Positions 16,199 through 24,890 of a DNA stretch of 33,862 bases are shown piece after piece (the first letter of the stretch is position 1; each line of letters starts with the position of its first letter). The notes under the pieces were generated by a model, which saw nothing but the letters and a program-made list of their open reading frames with translations, was not told the DNA's origin and did no database searches. Source of the DNA: Hydrogenophilales bacterium CG_4_10_14_3_um_filter_63_21 (GTDB lineage Bacteria > Pseudomonadota > Gammaproteobacteria > Burkholderiales > Thiobacillaceae); contig PFJX01000057.1 in assembly GCA_002784045.1 (NCBI GenBank), positions 1 to 33,862 of the forward strand. The letters run 5' to 3'. A program made the position numbers and the translations under genes.

Positions 16199-17110
16199 AT
16201 GAATACTCAGCCGGTCAAAGAATTTCTTCTGGAATTGCAGGAACTCATCGTCGAACGGATGGAACAGATCGACGGCCAGACTTTTCGTCGTGATGCCTGG
16301 GAACGCCCGGAGGGTGGCGGTGGGATTACCCGGTTGATCGAGGAAGGCGATTTTCTGGAGCGTGGCGGGGTGAATTTCTCGCAGGTGACGGGCGGCAAGC
16401 TGCCGCCTTCGGCTACCGCGCAGCGCCCGGAACTGGCTGGCCGCCGCTGGCAGGCGATGGGGGTATCGCTGGTGATGCACCCGCGCAATCCCTATGTGCC
16501 CACCACCCACATGAACGTGCGTTTCTTCGTCGCGGAAAAGCCCGGTGAAGAACCGGTGTGGTGGTTCGGCGGCGGCATGGACCTGACGCCTTACTATGGC
16601 TTCGAGGAAGACGCGGTGCACTTTCACGCCATGTGTAAGCGCGCGCTCGACCCCTTTGGCGCCGATGGCTACCCGCGCTTCAAGCGGGGGTGCGATGAGT
16701 ATTTCTTTCTCAAGCACCGCAACGAACCACGCGGCATCGGCGGTATCTTCTATGACGATCTCTCCGCGGGCGGCTTCGAGCACTGTTTCAACCTCACCGG
16801 GAGTGTGGGCGATCATTTCCTGGCGGCTTATCTGCCCATCGTCGAGCGTCGTGGCGAGATGCCTTATGGCGAGCGCGAACGCGATTTCCAGGCTTACCGG
16901 CGCGGGCGTTATGTGGAATTCAATCTGGTGTTCGACCGCGGCACCCTGTTCGGACTGCAATCCGGCGGCCGCACCGAATCCATCCTGATGTCCATGCCAC
17001 CCATCGTGAAATGGCGCTACGACTGGCAGCCAGAACCGGGCAGCGAGGAAGCGCGCCTGTACAGCGACTTTCTGCGTCCACGCGACTGGCTGGGCGAGTT
17101 CCAGACTTAA
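16199..17110 (+). CDS. hemF: Oxygen-dependent coproporphyrinogen III oxidase HemF
   Basis: HemF uses O2 to decarboxylate two propionates of coproporphyrinogen III, giving protoporphyrinogen IX in haem synthesis. The 303-residue protein (E. coli HemF has about 299) has [24 protein letters not shown] in two parts, [53 protein letters not shown] and [31 protein letters not shown], all family blocks. A longer frame from 16076 overlaps ubiE and is not favoured. The ATG at 16199 gives the normal N-terminus but has no good ribosome site. Its presence indicates aerobic or microaerobic growth. Confidence 0.97.
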   Translation: MNTQPVKEFLLELQELIVERMEQIDGQTFRRDAWERPEGGGGITRLIEEGDFLERGGVNFSQVTGGKLPPSATAQRPELAGRRWQAMGVSLVMHPRNPYVPTTHMNVRFFVAEKPGEEPVWWFGGGMDLTPYYGFEEDAVHFHAMCKRALDPFGADGYPRFKRGCDEYFFLKHRNEPRGIGGIFYDDLSAGGFEHCFNLTGSVGDHFLAAYLPIVERRGEMPYGERERDFQAYRRGRYVEFNLVFDRGTLFGLQSGGRTESILMSMPPIVKWRYDWQPEPGSEEARLYSDFLRPRDWLGEFQT

Positions 17111-17116
17111 GCGCCG

Positions 17117-20100
17117 ATGCAATCCGATTCCGATACCGCCGCGCCTGAAGCGAGCGAGGCGCCCGCGTCGCCGCCTCGGCAACTTCCGCCTGACCCGATG
17201 AAGCGCAAGAAACGCCGCTTTTTGATCGGGGTGCTGATCGTGCTGGCGCTGATTGTCGGCGCGGTCATCGCCGCCTATGAAATGATCGCCTCGCCGTTCC
17301 AGGCGATGTTGCTGGCGGGCTATGGCAAGCGCCTGACGTTCCAGATCGAAGCGGGTGAGGCCGCCGCTCCGCGCGTACCGAAGTATGGTCCCTACAACCT
17401 GCGCACCGGCTATGCCAGGCTGCCGGAGTTCGTGCGCAAACTGAAGGGACAGGATTTCGAAGTCACCGCGCAGGCGCGCATCTCGCCGGATATGGCGCGC
17501 ATTTTCGATTACGGCCTCTACCTGCCATACAAGGAAAAATCCGTCACTGGCCTGTCTCTGCTCGATTGCAGCGGGCGTGGCCTCTATGAGGCGCGTTTTC
17601 CGCGCTATGCCTACGCCGATTTCACCGCCGTGCCGCCGCTGATCGCCAACACCCTGTTGTTCATCGAAAACCGCGAACTGCTCGACCCCAACCACCCGCA
17701 GCGCAACCCCGCCGTGGAATGGGACCGCCTGGCCGAGGCCGTGATGGAAAAGGCGATCCAGACCGTGGACCCCTCTCGCAATGTTCCGGGCGGCTCCACT
17801 CTGGCCACCCAGATCGAGAAATATCGCCACTCGCCCGACGGCCTGACCATGACGGCGACCGACAAGCTCACCCAGATGGCCTCCGCCTCGCTGCGCGCCT
17901 ATCTGGATGGCGAGGACACGCGCGCCACCCGCCGCCGCATCGTCCTGGATTATCTCAATACCGTGCCCCTCTCGGCCGCGCCCGGCTTTGGCGAGGTCAA
18001 CGGCATCGGCGAAGGGCTGGAGGGCTGGTTCGGCCTCGCTTTCTCCCGGGTCAACCAGTCGCTGATGCGGCCGCGCGAGACAGCGGAAGCGGCGCGCGCC
18101 TACAAGCATGTGCTGGCCCTCCTGATTTCGCAGCGCAAGCCCTCGTATCACCTGCTGAGTGGGCGCCGCAGCCTGAATGCCTATGCCGATACGCATTTGC
18201 GCCTGCTCGCGGCCGCGCACGTCATTACGCCGGCCTTCCGCGATCTCGCCCTGCGCGAAAAAATCGTGTTCCAGAACCATGGCGGCAAGAAATCCGCGAA
18301 TGGCGGCTTCGCCGAGAACAAGGCGGCCAGCACCCTGCGCGTGGAAGTCGCGGAACGCCTGGGGGTGGCGCGCCTGTATGACCTCGATCGCCTCGACCTG
18401 AAGGCCAGCGCCACCCTGCATGGGGCCACCCAAAGAACGGTTTCGGATTTCCTGCGCCGCCTGTCCGACCCGGTGGTGGTGGAGGCCGCTGGCCTCTATG
18501 GGCACTACCTGCTGGCGCCGGAAAATGATCTCTCCAAACCTATCTACAGCTTCACCCTCTACGAGAACAGCGAGGAGGGCGCCCTGTTGCGGGTGCAGGC
18601 TGATAACCTGAATCAGCCCTTCGACATCAACAAGAGCGCCAAGCTGGACATGGGCTCCTCGGCCAAGCTGCGCACCCTCATCACCTACCTGCAACTGGTT
18701 ACCGAGCTGCATGATCAGTACGCCGCCGCGCCCCGCGCCGAGCTGCTCAAGCTGAAAATTGCCGACAAGGATATGTTGCTGCGGTGGGTGCGCGACTATC
18801 TGCTACAAGCCGAGGACAAATCGCTTCCCGCCATGCTGGAAGCGGCGATGGCGCGGACCTATTCCGCCAGCCCGGCGGAAGCCTTCTATACCGGCGGCGG
18901 GGTGCACCATTTCCACAATTTCCACAGCCCCGACGACCACAAGGTGATGGACTTGTGGGAGGCCACCCAGAATTCCGTGAACCTGCCCTTCATCCGCCTG
19001 ATGCGCGATCTGGTGCGCCACTTCATGTACCGCGATCCCGAGGGCGCCGCGCAAATCCTGGCCGACCCCGATGACCCCCGGCGCGAGGTTTATCTGAAAC
19101 GCTTCGCCGACAAGGAAGGCAAGGCTTATCTCGCCCGCTTCAACAAGAAATACAAAGGGTTGCAGCCTGCGGCGGCGACCGAGGCGCTGCTCAACCATCT
19201 CACCGCCAACCCCAAGCGCCTGGCCGCCGTGTTCCGCTATCTGGAACCGAATGCCGATGTCGCGGCCCTCACCGATTTCCTGAAAGCGCGTCTCAACAAT
19301 CCCGCCAGCCTCGACGAGGGCGACTACCAATACCTGTATGAAACCTACGGCCCGGACAAATTCAACCTCGCCGACCGCGGCTACATCGCCCAGATTCACC
19401 CCCTGGAACTCTGGTTGGTGGCCTATCTGCGCGCCCATCCCGGCGCCGGCTGGAAGGAAATCGTCAAGGCCAGCTTTCAGGAACGGATCGATGTCTATGG
19501 CTGGCTGCTCAACACCAGCCACAAGAACGCGCAGGACATCCGCATTCTCTCCTTGCTGGAAATCGAAGCCTTCCAGGAAATCCACAAGCGCTGGCGCCGC
19601 CTCGGCTACCCCTTCGGCAGCCTGGTGCCGTCCTATGCCACCGCCATCGGCTCCTCGGCCGACCGCCCGGCCGCCCTGGCCGAGTTGATGGGGGTGATTC
19701 TCAACGACGGTGAAAAACTGCCGCCGATCACCCTGACTCGCCTGGAATTCGCCGCCGGCACGCCCTACCACACGCTGCTCAAGCGCAAGCGTCCCGTGCC
19801 ACAGCGCATCTTCCCGGTCGTCGTTGCGAGCGTGGTGAAGCGGGCACTGGCGAATGTGGTGGAACAGGGCACCGCGCGGCGGCTACGCGGCGCCTTCGCC
19901 CTGGGCGACGGCAGCACCCTGCCGATCGGCGGCAAGACCGGCACCGGCGACCACCGCCTCGAGGTCTATTCCGCGCGCGGCCAGGTCATCGAATCGAAAG
20001 TCATGAACCGCACCGCGACGTTCGCCTTCTACCTGGGCACGCGGTTCTTCGGGGTGATGACCGTGTTTGTGCCGGGCGAAGCGGCGGCGGACTACCACTT

Positions 20101-20557
20101 CACCAGCGCCATCGCCGTGCAGATCGTGAAAGACATGGAACCCGCCCTGCGCGGCATGGTGCTGGGCAGCGAAAAGCCGGAGCCGGGCTGGGATGAGCTG
20201 GCGCTCGCCTTTGATAGTGAAGCCGATGTCGCCAGCGGCGCACTGCCCAAGGTCGAAGCCCTGCCGCCGCCAGGAACCCCGCTGGCCGCGCCCGCGGCGG
20301 CCACGCCAGCCGCGAAAAAGCCGATTGCCGCCGCGAAGCCGGCGGTGCGCAAGCCCGTTCCCGCCAAGCCGGTGGCCAAACCCACCGCCAAGACGGCAGC
20401 CCGCCCCGAGCCGGAACACGCAGAACCGCCGCCCGCTCCGCCACCGCCACAAATGGACAAGCCGGATCCGCCGCCCCCGCCGCGCGCTCCACCGCCTACC
20501 CCGAAGACCAGGAAATCCGGCTGGACCTGGCAGGAAGGCGACAACCCCCTGTTCTGA
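17117..20557 (+). CDS. Large class A penicillin-binding-protein-like transglycosylase/transpeptidase
   Basis: This 1146-residue protein should build peptidoglycan from lipid II and cross-link it. A Pro-rich cytoplasmic start is followed by one membrane anchor (about 35-57). A family 51 glycosyltransferase domain lies at about 165-345, with catalytic-type Glu184 (FIENREL), GGSTLATQ (225-232) and RRRIVLDYLNTVP. A transpeptidase domain follows with SxxK (SSAK, 514-517), SxN (SVN, 620-622) and KTGTGD (940-945). The SxxK-SxN spacing (about 105 aa) and the SxN-KTG spacing (about 320 aa) are far longer than usual, so large insertions sit in the transpeptidase. The last 80 residues are Lys/Ala/Pro-rich. 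The gene starts 6 nt after hemF without a clear ribosome site, so coupled translation or a start at 17198 is possible. It is probably a divergent PBP1-type enzyme. Confidence 0.87.
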   Translation: MQSDSDTAAPEASEAPASPPRQLPPDPMKRKKRRFLIGVLIVLALIVGAVIAAYEMIASPFQAMLLAGYGKRLTFQIEAGEAAAPRVPKYGPYNLRTGYARLPEFVRKLKGQDFEVTAQARISPDMARIFDYGLYLPYKEKSVTGLSLLDCSGRGLYEARFPRYAYADFTAVPPLIANTLLFIENRELLDPNHPQRNPAVEWDRLAEAVMEKAIQTVDPSRNVPGGSTLATQIEKYRHSPDGLTMTATDKLTQMASASLRAYLDGEDTRATRRRIVLDYLNTVPLSAAPGFGEVNGIGEGLEGWFGLAFSRVNQSLMRPRETAEAARAYKHVLALLISQRKPSYHLLSGRRSLNAYADTHLRLLAAAHVITPAFRDLALREKIVFQNHGGKKSANGGFAENKAASTLRVEVAERLGVARLYDLDRLDLKASATLHGATQRTVSDFLRRLSDPVVVEAAGLYGHYLLAPENDLSKPIYSFTLYENSEEGALLRVQADNLNQPFDINKSAKLDMGSSAKLRTLITYLQLVTELHDQYAAAPRAELLKLKIADKDMLLRWVRDYLLQAEDKSLPAMLEAAMARTYSASPAEAFYTGGGVHHFHNFHSPDDHKVMDLWEATQNSVNLPFIRLMRDLVRHFMYRDPEGAAQILADPDDPRREVYLKRFADKEGKAYLARFNKKYKGLQPAAATEALLNHLTANPKRLAAVFRYLEPNADVAALTDFLKARLNNPASLDEGDYQYLYETYGPDKFNLADRGYIAQIHPLELWLVAYLRAHPGAGWKEIVKASFQERIDVYGWLLNTSHKNAQDIRILSLLEIEAFQEIHKRWRRLGYPFGSLVPSYATAIGSSADRPAALAELMGVILNDGEKLPPITLTRLEFAAGTPYHTLLKRKRPVPQRIFPVVVASVVKRALANVVEQGTARRLRGAFALGDGSTLPIGGKTGTGDHRLEVYSARGQVIESKVMNRTATFAFYLGTRFFGVMTVFVPGEAAADYHFTSAIAVQIVKDMEPALRGMVLGSEKPEPGWDELALAFDSEADVASGALPKVEALPPPGTPLAAPAAATPAAKKPIAAAKPAVRKPVPAKPVAKPTAKTAARPEPEHAEPPPAPPPPQMDKPDPPPPPRAPPPTPKTRKSGWTWQEGDNPLF

Positions 20558-20642
20558 ACCGGTTTGGCATCGCCACTGGAACGGTTGTGGGAGCAGGCGG
20601 ATTCGTCCGGTATCAAGTGGGGATCGGTTTGGCGGTTGGCGG

Positions 20643-21380
20643 CTATATTTTTCTCGCGCCAGCCGCCAGCCCAGCCACCACCACCAAGGCCAGCACGATG
20701 GCCGCACCCGAGGGCAGATCGAACAGGCCGGACGCGATCAGGCCGAGCGCATAGCCGGCTGCCCCGATGGCATAAGCGCGCGCCAGACGTTCTCCGGACG
20801 CCAAGGCCGGCACGATCAGGCTGGCGAACACCAGATAGATGCCGACCACCTGCACCGAGGCGGTGATGCTGACGGCAAACAACAGGTAAAAGCCGAGCGG
20901 CGAGGCGCGCCAGCCAAGGCCGAACCAGGCCGCCAGCACCAGCGCGGTGACCGCTGCCAGCGGCAGCAATCCGTTCCAGGTGGTCCACAGGATCTGCCCC
21001 ACCAACAGGTCTTGCAGATGCTCCGCGCCGTGCGGGTCATGGCTCATCAGGATCAGCGCCAGGCAGGCGGCGGCGACAAAGGTGACGCCGATGATTGCCT
21101 CCTGTCTGGCGCCAGCGGTCTTTTCCATGTGGCGCAGGAACAAGGCGCCAAGCAAGGCCGCCGTGACGGCGCCGGCTTGAGTGAGCCAAGGACTGTCCTC
21201 GCCGCCCAGGCTATGGGCGATCACCACGCCCAGGCCGGCGATCTGGGCGATGGCGAGATCGAGGAAAACGATGCCGCGCCGCAATACCGCCTGGCCGAGC
21301 GGCACATGGCTGGCCAGCACCAGCAGTCCCGCCACGAAGGCGGGCAGGAGGATGGCGGGTTCGAGGGAGGCGAGATTCAT
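20643..21380 (-). CDS. znuB: Zinc/manganese-type ABC transporter permease (ZnuB-like)
   Basis: This is an integral membrane permease of the ABC-3 family, 245 residues, with about eight hydrophobic segments. Family blocks include ILLPAFVAGLLVLASHVPLG, GIVFLDLAIAQIAGLG, DLLVGQILWTTW and YLVFASLIVPALA. A His-rich stretch, SHDPHGAEHLQD, lies at about 118-129. The frame is open further upstream, but the ATG at 21380 has GAGGGGAG at a good distance. This start overlaps the stop of the binding-protein gene (ATGA), so the two are translationally coupled. The metal is not proven; zinc is inferred from the binding protein. No ATPase gene is adjacent. Confidence 0.88.
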   Translation of the reverse strand: MNLASLEPAILLPAFVAGLLVLASHVPLGQAVLRRGIVFLDLAIAQIAGLGVVIAHSLGGEDSPWLTQAGAVTAALLGALFLRHMEKTAGARQEAIIGVTFVAAACLALILMSHDPHGAEHLQDLLVGQILWTTWNGLLPLAAVTALVLAAWFGLGWRASPLGFYLLFAVSITASVQVVGIYLVFASLIVPALASGERLARAYAIGAAGYALGLIASGLFDLPSGAAIVLALVVVAGLAAGARKI

Positions 21381-22273
21381 TTCAGCGCTCCCCTCAGCTT
21401 CGCCAGCGTGTCGTCGAACAAGCTGAACAAGTCTTGCGCCGCCACCGAGCCGCCCACGGTGTAGGGCAATTCCACAGCGGCCATGCCGGCACGCTTGGCC
21501 AGCCATTCGGAGGGCTTGGGCGACTGATAGGCGGTGCGCAGGATCAGCCGCGCCGGTTGCGCCTTGAGCCGCTGCAGCAGGCTGGAAAGCGAGGACACCG
21601 AAGGCTCGATGCCCGGCTTGGGTTCCAGGTCCGCCACCACTTTCAGGCCCAGCCAGTCGGCGAGATAGCTCCAGCTCTTGTGATGCACCACCACCGGCAC
21701 GCCGCGCAAGCCGGCGGCGTCCTTCTCCCAGCGCGCGATGGCCGCCGCCATGCGTTTCTGGAAGTCCTGGTTGCGTGCGGCATACACGGCGGCATTGGCC
21801 GGGTCCAGTTGCGCCAGGCGCGGCGCCAGCGCATTCGCCACTTTCAGCAGATTGCGCGGGTCAGCCTGCAAATGCGGATTGCCACCGGGATGCACATCCC
21901 CCTGGGCGCGGTCGGCGCTGCCGGTTTTCTCCAGCAGGCGGACTTGCGCCGCCGCCTCGAAATACCCCGGCTGCCCGGGATGGATGCGGGCATTGCCGGA
22001 TTCCCGCTGCAACAGCGGCAGCCAGCCGATTTCCAGTTCGGCGCCGGTGCAGACCAGCAGATCGGCGTTGCGCGCGCGGGCGATCAAGGATGGCCGCGCC
22101 TCGATGTGATGCGGGTCTTGCCGCGCCGTGGTGGCGGACGTGATGCGCGCCAGGTCGCCGGCCAGTTCCTGGGCCAGTGACGCCCATTCCGGTTCGCAGG
22201 CGAGGACGTTGAGGGCGGCTTGAGCGGCATTGGCCGTCAGCAGCAGAGTCAGGAAAATGAATCGGATAAACAT
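21377..22273 (-). CDS. znuA: Periplasmic zinc-type metal-binding protein (ZnuA-like)
   Basis: This is the substrate-binding protein of a cluster A-I metal ABC transporter, 298 residues. A signal peptide of about 19-20 residues ends AAQA. Conserved metal-ligand positions are present: His55/56 (DPHHIEARPS), His128/134 (DVHPGGNPHLQADP) and His197/198 (VVVHHKSW). Three His ligands favour zinc over manganese. The C-terminal ELPYTVGG block matches the family, but the fourth ligand is not obvious. The long His-rich loop of E. coli ZnuA is missing; only the short HPGGNPH part stands in its place. AAAGGAA precedes the ATG. It is followed by the permease with a 4-nt overlap. Confidence 0.9.
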   Translation of the reverse strand: MFIRFIFLTLLLTANAAQAALNVLACEPEWASLAQELAGDLARITSATTARQDPHHIEARPSLIARARNADLLVCTGAELEIGWLPLLQRESGNARIHPGQPGYFEAAAQVRLLEKTGSADRAQGDVHPGGNPHLQADPRNLLKVANALAPRLAQLDPANAAVYAARNQDFQKRMAAAIARWEKDAAGLRGVPVVVHHKSWSYLADWLGLKVVADLEPKPGIEPSVSSLSSLLQRLKAQPARLILRTAYQSPKPSEWLAKRAGMAAVELPYTVGGSVAAQDLFSLFDDTLAKLRGALK

Positions 22274-22300
22274 GATGTGGATTCCTTTGGATGAATTACG

Positions 22301-22323
22301 AAGGGTGCACCGTGCGCACCCTC
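22301..22323. repeat. GGGTGCGCCGTGCGCACC-type palindromic repeat, copy 2 (short)
   Basis: agggtgc (22302-22308) and gcaccct (22316-22322) form a perfect 7-bp stem around accgtgc. This is the same core as at 16123 and 23689, but only one arm of the larger element remains. It fills most of the 66-nt gap between the outer-membrane gene and the binding-protein gene. Confidence 0.65.
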
Positions 22324-22339
22324 CGCTGTGTCGCCTGGT

Positions 22340-23668
22340 TCAGAACTTGTGTGCGCCGTGCGGGCCCAGGCTGTAGAGGTATTGAAGGCTGATCTGGCTG
22401 TCGTCCGGGTTGCCCTGCATCGAGCGGTCGCGCGCCAGTTGCAGGCGGAATAGCGAGAACTCGCTCGGCGCGTAGTCGGCCATCAGGCTCCACTTGTTCG
22501 GGCTGTATGCGGCCGGCAGCAAACGGGCGTTGTTGGCGCCGTAATCCAGGTTGCCCTGGTTCAAGCGGTCGTAACGCAGGCCGGCGCGCCAGTGCGGCAT
22601 GAACTGGTAAACCCCTTGCGCATACCAGCCGGATTGGCGGGCGCGGTAGGCGCCGGGTGAAGGGGCGCCGGCGCTGTCGTAGACCAGTTCACCCGTTTCA
22701 TTGCGCTGGAAGTATTCGCTCTGAAATTTGAAGTTGCGTTCCTTCGGGTTGCCGTCCGGCGCCCATTTCCAGATGAAATCCGCGATCCAGGTGTTCGAGC
22801 GGCCGCTGAACAGGTTGAGGGTGTCTATGCCGGTGTTATTCAGCAGCAGGCTTTCCCGTTCGCGTGGCCGTGCCGACAGCCAGGACAGGCCGGCGCGCCA
22901 GGCATTCGATTCGCCGACATCGCCGCCGACATGGCCGAAGATCGTCCAGGCGCCAGCGCCGTTCTTGTCGCCACCCGCTTCGGAGCCGGGGAAGGCGCTG
23001 CCGCGTCCGATTTCCGCACCGAGTTCAACAAAGGTATCCACCGGCGCCAGCCATTTGAGTTGCAGGCCATCCTGCACCAGGTGCTCCCCGAACAGGGTCT
23101 GGACCATCAGGTTGTTGTCGGCGAAATCCCAGGCGTGCGGGTGTTGCTCGTTGGCGTAGCCGATACCGGAGATGAAGCGGCCGCCTTTGAGGGTCAGGCC
23201 GTGGTCGAGTGCGAGGGTCTGGAACCAGGCTTCCTCCACGATCGCCTGGCCGTCGGCCAGGATCACATTGGCCAGGCCGCGGAAATAGGGGTCGATGTTG
23301 GCCGCCAGAATCAACTCGGTGTCGTTCAGGGAAAAGCCGCGCCTGGGCGTGCCAATCCCGGCATCTTGCAAGAAGCCCGTGGGCCGGCGCTCGCCCGCTT
23401 TCCTCTGCGCGTAACTGCCTTGCAGGATCAGCGACAGCTCGGGGTTGGCGGCGCTGGCCGGCGGGCTGGTGGCTGGCTCGGGGTTGGCAGTCGGTGGCGC
23501 CAGGCGCGCTTCCATTTCCGCCAGGCGGGCTTCATAGGCGGCCTGGATTTCCTTGAGTTTCTGATCGAACTCGGCGCGCAGTTGCGCCAAATCGGCATCC
23601 GTGACGGCCGCGGCCGGCAGGGGCAGCGCGCACGCCAAAGCGGCGGCGAGCAGGGGTGGCTTGAACAT
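22340..23668 (-). CDS. Outer-membrane beta-barrel protein linked to metal uptake
   Basis: This 442-residue exported protein starts with a signal peptide ending near residue 21 (LPLPAAAV). A short coiled coil follows (about 24-58, ADLAQLRAEFDQKLKEIQ) and then a Pro/Ala spacer. The rest alternates hydrophobic and polar residues with many aromatic and Gly residues, as in a 14-18-strand barrel. It ends SLGPHGAHKF; the terminal Phe is the usual BAM assembly signal. It has no TonB box or plug domain that I can see, so it looks like a porin rather than a TonB receptor. Operon position just before the ZnuA-like and ZnuB-like genes suggests it lets metal across the outer membrane. That is inference. 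AAGGA precedes the ATG. Confidence 0.83.
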   Translation of the reverse strand: MFKPPLLAAALACALPLPAAAVTDADLAQLRAEFDQKLKEIQAAYEARLAEMEARLAPPTANPEPATSPPASAANPELSLILQGSYAQRKAGERRPTGFLQDAGIGTPRRGFSLNDTELILAANIDPYFRGLANVILADGQAIVEEAWFQTLALDHGLTLKGGRFISGIGYANEQHPHAWDFADNNLMVQTLFGEHLVQDGLQLKWLAPVDTFVELGAEIGRGSAFPGSEAGGDKNGAGAWTIFGHVGGDVGESNAWRAGLSWLSARPRERESLLLNNTGIDTLNLFSGRSNTWIADFIWKWAPDGNPKERNFKFQSEYFQRNETGELVYDSAGAPSPGAYRARQSGWYAQGVYQFMPHWRAGLRYDRLNQGNLDYGANNARLLPAAYSPNKWSLMADYAPSEFSLFRLQLARDRSMQGNPDDSQISLQYLYSLGPHGAHKF

Positions 23669-23688
23669 GGTGAATCCTTGGCAATCAG

Positions 23689-23739
23689 GTAGGGTGCGCC
23701 GTGCGCCAACGCACTCCGTGGCGGTGCGCGTGGGGCTAC
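23689..23739. repeat. GGGTGCGCCGTGCGCACC-type palindromic repeat, copy 3
   Basis: gtagggtgcgccgtgcgcc is matched 20 nt later by ggcggtgcgcgtggggctac, forming a long imperfect hairpin. It lies in the gap between the DUF2946-like gene and the outer-membrane gene. It is the same family as the copies at 16123 and 22301. Confidence 0.75.
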
Positions 23740-23758
23740 ACGGGGTAGGCCGGAAGAA

Positions 23759-24112
23759 TTACCTGTTGGGACTCGGCGGCGCGCGGCTCTGGTAGGTGGG
23801 CCGAAAGGCCGTGGGTGACGCCAGCGGAATCAGGGCGTCGAAGGAAAAGGTTGCCGCAGGCGCGGACCAGGTCGGCGGGGCGCTGGCCGCGCCCGCGCCC
23901 AGCGCGGCAAAGGCCAGGCACTGTGCGCACACCGGCTCGTCGCCGCTGGTCTGATCCGGGAAGTGCATGTAGCCATGCGCCAGCGCGCCAGCCTCGGCGA
24001 GCAGCAGGAGCAGCGCGAGCAACAAGGCCAGGATGGCCGCCAATCCGCTCCGCCGCATCGAGAAGCGGCGGGGTGACGGCGCGTTATCCAGGGAAAGGCG
24101 TGGCGGTGTCAT
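23759..24112 (-). CDS. DUF2946-like small exported or membrane protein
   Basis: The 117-residue protein has a very hydrophobic segment (LAAILALLLALLLLLAEAGAL, about 22-42) acting as a signal peptide or anchor. A short His motif (AHGYMHF) and a Cys pair (CAQCLAFAAL) follow. The HxxxH plus CxxC plan matches DUF2946 proteins, which I recall sitting beside metal outer-membrane receptors. The tail is Pro-rich. The start is uncertain. ATG 24112 is chosen, but 24058 (MRRSGLAA) would give a cleaner signal peptide, and neither has a good ribosome site. It heads the outer-membrane/binding-protein/permease gene set and could bind metal in the periplasm. Confidence 0.68.
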   Translation of the reverse strand: MTPPRLSLDNAPSPRRFSMRRSGLAAILALLLALLLLLAEAGALAHGYMHFPDQTSGDEPVCAQCLAFAALGAGAASAPPTWSAPAATFSFDALIPLASPTAFRPTYQSRAPPSPNR

Positions 24113-24173
24113 AGGCCAATAGGCCATTCGCGAAAATATTCCGTAGGGTAGGGCGGGATTATCTGTCAAGGGA

Positions 24174-24890
24174 TTATCTGTCAAAGGCCGGCGGGAGGGC
24201 GTTTTCGATCATGGCGCGGAAAGTCTCGACCTCTTTGCTCGGGCCGATGACGACCAGGACGTCGTTGAAATCCAGGTGGTGGTCGATGCCGCGGGTGCTG
24301 AAGATCAGTTCCTTGCCCCGCTCCAGATCCACCACGCCGAGCAGGATGACGTTCTGCTGCATGTGCCGGCGCAGTTCCGAGAGGTACACGCCATGCAGCC
24401 AGGAGCCGGAGGGAATGGTGACTTCGGCGATGTTGAGGTCTTGCAGGCCGAACACCGTTTGTTCCATGAGTTCCACCACTTCCGGGCGTTCGATCAATTC
24501 GTGCACGCGGGCGCCGCTGATTTCGTAGGGGTCCACCACCTTGTCGGCGCCGGCGGCGAGCAGTTTGGCGGCGGCTTCCGGCGCCTGGCAGACGGCGACG
24601 ATACGCAGCGCGGGGTCGAGCGCCCGCGCGGAGATCGCCAGGAACACATTTTCCGAATCCTCTCCGAGCAGGCAGAACACGCCTTCGATATGGCTACCGA
24701 TGCCCACGGCGCGCAGGGCGGCGTCGTCGGTGTAGTCGATGCGCTCGGCGGCAAGGCCTTCCTGGCGTGCTGCCTCGACCCGCCCGGCATCGCGGTCGAG
24801 CATGGCGAAGGGCAGCCGCGCCAGCGACAGGCGCCAGGCCACCTCGATGGCCAGCGGGTTGCAGCCGAACAGGGCGAATCTGGGGGTCAT
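24174..24890 (-). CDS. TrkA-type NAD-binding potassium regulatory protein
   Basis: This is a soluble 238-residue protein with a Rossmann-type TrkA-N domain (1-125) and a TrkA-C domain (about 140-235). The start, FALFGCNPLAIEVAWRL, replaces the usual GxGxxG with GCNPLA, so NAD binding may be altered. LLGEDSENVFLAISAR and GADKVVDPYEISGARV match RCK subunits. Its ATG overlaps the stop of the channel gene upstream by 4 nt (ATGA), so the two are coupled. It may form mixed gating rings with the channel's own RCK domain, but this is inference. A TTG further upstream of the next gene overlaps this gene's end. Confidence 0.88.
   Translation of the reverse strand: MTPRFALFGCNPLAIEVAWRLSLARLPFAMLDRDAGRVEAARQEGLAAERIDYTDDAALRAVGIGSHIEGVFCLLGEDSENVFLAISARALDPALRIVAVCQAPEAAAKLLAAGADKVVDPYEISGARVHELIERPEVVELMEQTVFGLQDLNIAEVTIPSGSWLHGVYLSELRRHMQQNVILLGVVDLERGKELIFSTRGIDHHLDFNDVLVVIGPSKEVETFRAMIENALPPAFDR

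Noticed and set aside
16169-18712. 847-codon open frame on the minus strand across hemF and the PBP gene
   Set aside because: It lies antisense to two clear genes. Long antisense frames are expected in GC-rich DNA. The product shows no domain and has no ribosome site.
20558-20642. Bidirectional terminator between the convergent PBP and permease genes
   Set aside because: No hairpin followed by a T-run is visible on either strand.
20193-21464. 423-codon plus-strand frame spanning the PBP end and the permease gene
   Set aside because: It overlaps two supported genes in other frames. Its composition is Gln/Arg-rich and it lacks domains.
24105-24160. Zur operator before the metal-uptake genes
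   Set aside because: The stretch has short palindromes (ggcctattggcc, gaatattttc) but nothing close to the usual AT-rich Zur palindrome.
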